This document shows positions 4,089 through 6,298 of a DNA stretch of 6,298 nt, piece by piece. Position numbers and translations under genes: made by a program. Where the stretch lies: positions 1 to 6,298 of the forward strand of contig JAGDBH010000128.1 of assembly GCA_017959135.1 (NCBI GenBank), written 5' to 3'. Every line of letters begins with the position of its first letter. Position 1 is the first letter of the stretch. The DNA is from Succinivibrio sp. Lineage in GTDB: Bacteria; Pseudomonadota; Gammaproteobacteria; Enterobacterales; Succinivibrionaceae. The notes beneath the pieces were generated by a model. It saw only the letters and a program-made list of their open reading frames with translations, had not been told where the DNA came from and made no database searches.

Positions 4089-5453
4089 ATGACTACTATT
4101 CAAACCACCTTATCTGCACCAAAACTTCAATTAGGTTCTTTCTATGTACACGTCTGGGGATGCCAGATGAATGTATATGACGGCGGAAGAATCAGAGATT
4201 TAATGACTGCTGCCGGTTTTGCAGAATCATCAACTCCAAAAGGTGCAAATATTGTCATTCTTGTAACCTGTGCAGTTAGAGCCAAGGCTGAAGATAAAGT
4301 ATTCAACCAGATTGCCTCCTGGAGACATACTGGTGAAATCAATAACGACACCATTATCGCCCTTGGAGGATGTGTTGGTGCTGAACTGGCAGAACAGATT
4401 CTTGATCTGGACAAGAGCATCAATATTATTTTCGGACCAAGAACAATCCACAGACTGCCTAAGATGGTCGGTGAATTCATTGCATCAGGAAAACCTGTTG
4501 TGGATGTAACCGCTGACGCAATTGACAAGTTTGACTACCTGCCAGAGGCTGGAGCAGTTGGTCCATCAGCATTCGTAACCATTATGGAAGGATGCTCTAA
4601 CAAATGCACATACTGCATTGTTCCTTACACCCGTGGAGAAGAACAGTCCAGACCCGTTCAGGACATCATTGATGAATGTGTAGGTCATATTGCCAACGGT
4701 GTTAAGGAGATTCACCTTCTAGGTCAGAACGTTAACTCCTATCATGGACTGAATACCGATGGCTCAGACTGCAGATTCTCTACCCTGCTGTATGAAATTG
4801 CCGCAATACCTGGAGTTGAGAGAATTAGATTCACCACCTCAAATCCAATGGACTTTACAGATGACATTATTGAGGCAATCAAGGAGCTGCCTGTAATCTC
4901 AGATGGTATTCATGTACCTATTCAGGCAGGTTCAGACAGAATTTTAGAGGCTATGCACAGAAGATATACTGCAAAACAGTATGTTGAGCTGATAAAAAAG
5001 ATTAGAGCAGCACGTCCTACTGTACATATATCCTCTGATTTCATTGTTGGATTCCCAGGTGAAACCGATGAAGACTTCAATGAAACCATGAAAATTGTAA
5101 ACGAAGTAAAATTCGATCAGAGTTTCTCTTTTGTTTATTCAATAAGACCAGGTACCCCTGCAGCAACACTTGAGGATCCGATTCCAAAGGAAACCAAGAT
5201 GCAGAGACTTTATATTCTTCAGCAGAGACTTGAAGAGCTGGCATCTGAATATACCCAGGCATTTGTTGGAACAACCCAGAGATGTCTTGTAGAGGGAACC
5301 TCAAGAAAAGATGAGAATGAACTCAAGAGCAGAGCATCCTCAGGAAGAATTGTAGTATTCAAGGGACCTTTATCTCTTGTAGGACAGATGGTTGATGTAA
5401 AGATCACTTCTGTTGCAGCTCATACACTTAAGGGTGAGCTGGTAACTAAGTAA
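4089..5453 (+). CDS. miaB: MiaB, tRNA-2-methylthio-N6-dimethylallyladenosine synthase
   Basis: This 454-residue radical-SAM methylthiotransferase (E. coli MiaB is 474) converts i6A37 to ms2i6A37 in tRNAs reading UNN codons, using SAM and two 4Fe-4S clusters. The N-terminal MTTase domain has its three cluster cysteines at C25 (WGCQMN), C61 and C95. The radical SAM motif CX3CX2C is C169, C173, C176 in EGCSNKCTYC, followed by VPYTRGEEQSRP (178-189), LLGQNVNSY (210-218), FTTSNP (248-253) and IVGFPGET (319-326). A C-terminal TRAM domain (about 387-453) binds tRNA. Some usually fixed positions differ: LVTCAVRAKA (59-68) instead of LNTCSIREKA, and HVPIQAGSD instead of HxPxQSGSD. It starts 21 bases after fic with no visible SD; no other start precedes C25. 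ybeZ follows after nine bases. Confidence 0.96.
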   Translation: MTTIQTTLSAPKLQLGSFYVHVWGCQMNVYDGGRIRDLMTAAGFAESSTPKGANIVILVTCAVRAKAEDKVFNQIASWRHTGEINNDTIIALGGCVGAELAEQILDLDKSINIIFGPRTIHRLPKMVGEFIASGKPVVDVTADAIDKFDYLPEAGAVGPSAFVTIMEGCSNKCTYCIVPYTRGEEQSRPVQDIIDECVGHIANGVKEIHLLGQNVNSYHGLNTDGSDCRFSTLLYEIAAIPGVERIRFTTSNPMDFTDDIIEAIKELPVISDGIHVPIQAGSDRILEAMHRRYTAKQYVELIKKIRAARPTVHISSDFIVGFPGETDEDFNETMKIVNEVKFDQSFSFVYSIRPGTPAATLEDPIPKETKMQRLYILQQRLEELASEYTQAFVGTTQRCLVEGTSRKDENELKSRASSGRIVVFKGPLSLVGQMVDVKITSVAAHTLKGELVTK

Positions 5454-5462
5454 GGCATTGTG

Positions 5463-6298
5463 ATGAACTCAATTACACAAGATTTTGTTTTAGATCCTGA
5501 TGACAAAAATAGAATTGCCTATCTTGTAGGACCTGAAGACGAAAATTTAAAACAGATAGAAAAAAGATTAGGCGTAAAGATCAGTTATTCCGGAGCTCAT
5601 TTTCATCTGGAAGGTAAAGCCGGACATGTGAAAAAAGCCTACAAGCTGATTAAATCCCTATATATTGATACAACACCTATCAAAGGATCAAAGAAGCCTT
5701 CAGAAGTTACACCTGATATGGTTCATCTTGCTATTACAGAGACCACCTCTTTAGAGCAGGACAACACAGATTATTCTTTAGACCATGCAAAAGGCTCTAT
5801 TGATTCACTGTATGCAAAGGCCAATAACTTCAAGACAAAACGTGGATTTATTAAGGCAAGAACCTCAAACCAGTCTGACTATATCAACAAGATTGTATCT
5901 CACGATGTAAGCTTCGGTATCGGACCTGCCGGAACAGGTAAAACATTCCTGGCTGTAGCTGCCGCTGTTGATGCACTTGAGAGAAATGAAATCAGACGTA
6001 TTATTCTGACAAGACCTGCTGTTGAAGCAGGTGAAAAGCTAGGCTTCCTGCCTGGAGATCTTTCTCAGAAAGTCGACCCTTATCTAAGACCACTTTACGA
6101 TGCTCTTTTTGAAATGCTTGGGTTTGAGAAAGTTGAGAAACTGATCGAAAAACAGATTATTGAAATTGCTCCATTGGCATACATGAGAGGAAGAACCCTG
6201 AACGATTCTTTTATAATTCTAGATGAGGCTCAGAATACTACAGTCGAACAGATGAAGATGTTTCTGACACGTATCGGCTTCAACTCTCATGCAGTTAT
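5463..6298 (+). CDS. ybeZ: YbeZ, PhoH-like ATPase (N-terminal 278 residues)
   Basis: The gene runs off the window; E. coli YbeZ has about 346 residues, so roughly four fifths is present. An N-terminal KH-like segment (about 15-70: [19 protein letters not shown]) precedes the PhoH P-loop ATPase domain. Walker A is GPAGTGKT (154-161), followed by [29 protein letters not shown] and Walker [11 protein letters not shown] with D254/E255, nearly identical to E. coli YbeZ as I recall it. YbeZ acts with the endoribonuclease YbeY in rRNA and ribosome maintenance; ybeY would be expected just beyond the window. The ATG at 5463 has TAAGG, overlapping the miaB stop, seven bases upstream, so translation is likely coupled to miaB. 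An in-frame GTG directly precedes the ATG and cannot be excluded. Confidence 0.97.
   Translation, partial: MNSITQDFVLDPDDKNRIAYLVGPEDENLKQIEKRLGVKISYSGAHFHLEGKAGHVKKAYKLIKSLYIDTTPIKGSKKPSEVTPDMVHLAITETTSLEQDNTDYSLDHAKGSIDSLYAKANNFKTKRGFIKARTSNQSDYINKIVSHDVSFGIGPAGTGKTFLAVAAAVDALERNEIRRIILTRPAVEAGEKLGFLPGDLSQKVDPYLRPLYDALFEMLGFEKVEKLIEKQIIEIAPLAYMRGRTLNDSFIILDEAQNTTVEQMKMFLTRIGFNSHAV

Noticed and set aside
4142..5407. Several antisense and out-of-frame ORFs within miaB, and one antisense to fic
   Set aside because: The miaB and fic frames show conserved catalytic motifs throughout; the others are by-products of that composition.

Overview
The window reads as chromosomal DNA of an AT-rich gammaproteobacterium. 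The partial YdiJ and YbeZ/PhoH proteins are close to my memory of their Escherichia coli counterparts, the tRNAs are of enterobacterial type with encoded CCA ends, and arginine is written mostly as AGA. A Succinivibrionaceae-like (Aeromonadales) host would fit, but that is inference only.

Layout. Positions 1-1311 are on the minus strand: the 5' part of ydiJ (FAD-dependent D-2-hydroxyacid dehydrogenase), preceded by a Gln(TTG)-Gln(CTG)-Met(CAT) tRNA operon with a perfect-consensus sigma70 promoter (1350-1377). After a divergent spacer, a plus-strand HAD-superfamily phosphatase gene lies at 1683-2537; its Shine-Dalgarno (SD) is separated from the ATG by a hairpin. Positions 2538-3308 hold no recognisable protein gene, but they contain two consecutive units with the same plan: a CTAAG direct repeat with 11-bp period, a 5' hairpin at the predicted RNA start, an unpaired region ending in TCACATACCT, and a perfect rho-independent terminator with a 7-9 base T-tract. 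I read them as two sibling small RNA genes under shared control. This is the most interesting part of the window.

From 3271 a TATAAT promoter leads into a compact operon-like array: a 52-residue VbhA-type antitoxin, a 198-residue Fic AMP-transferase toxin starting with TTG three bases after the antitoxin stop, miaB (tRNA ms2i6A37 methylthiotransferase) and ybeZ (PhoH-like ATPase, cut by the window end). In E. coli a Met/Leu/Gln tRNA cluster also lies close to miaB-ybeZ-ybeY. The window therefore looks like that ancestral neighbourhood with the HAD gene, the small RNA pair and the Fic module lying between tRNAs and miaB.

Working together: miaB and ybeZ belong to tRNA modification and ribosome/RNA maintenance. 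The Fic toxin-antitoxin pair sits directly upstream of miaB with no terminator between, so TA transcription probably feeds miaB. The small RNAs end with strong terminators before the TA promoter and are probably independent trans-acting regulators.
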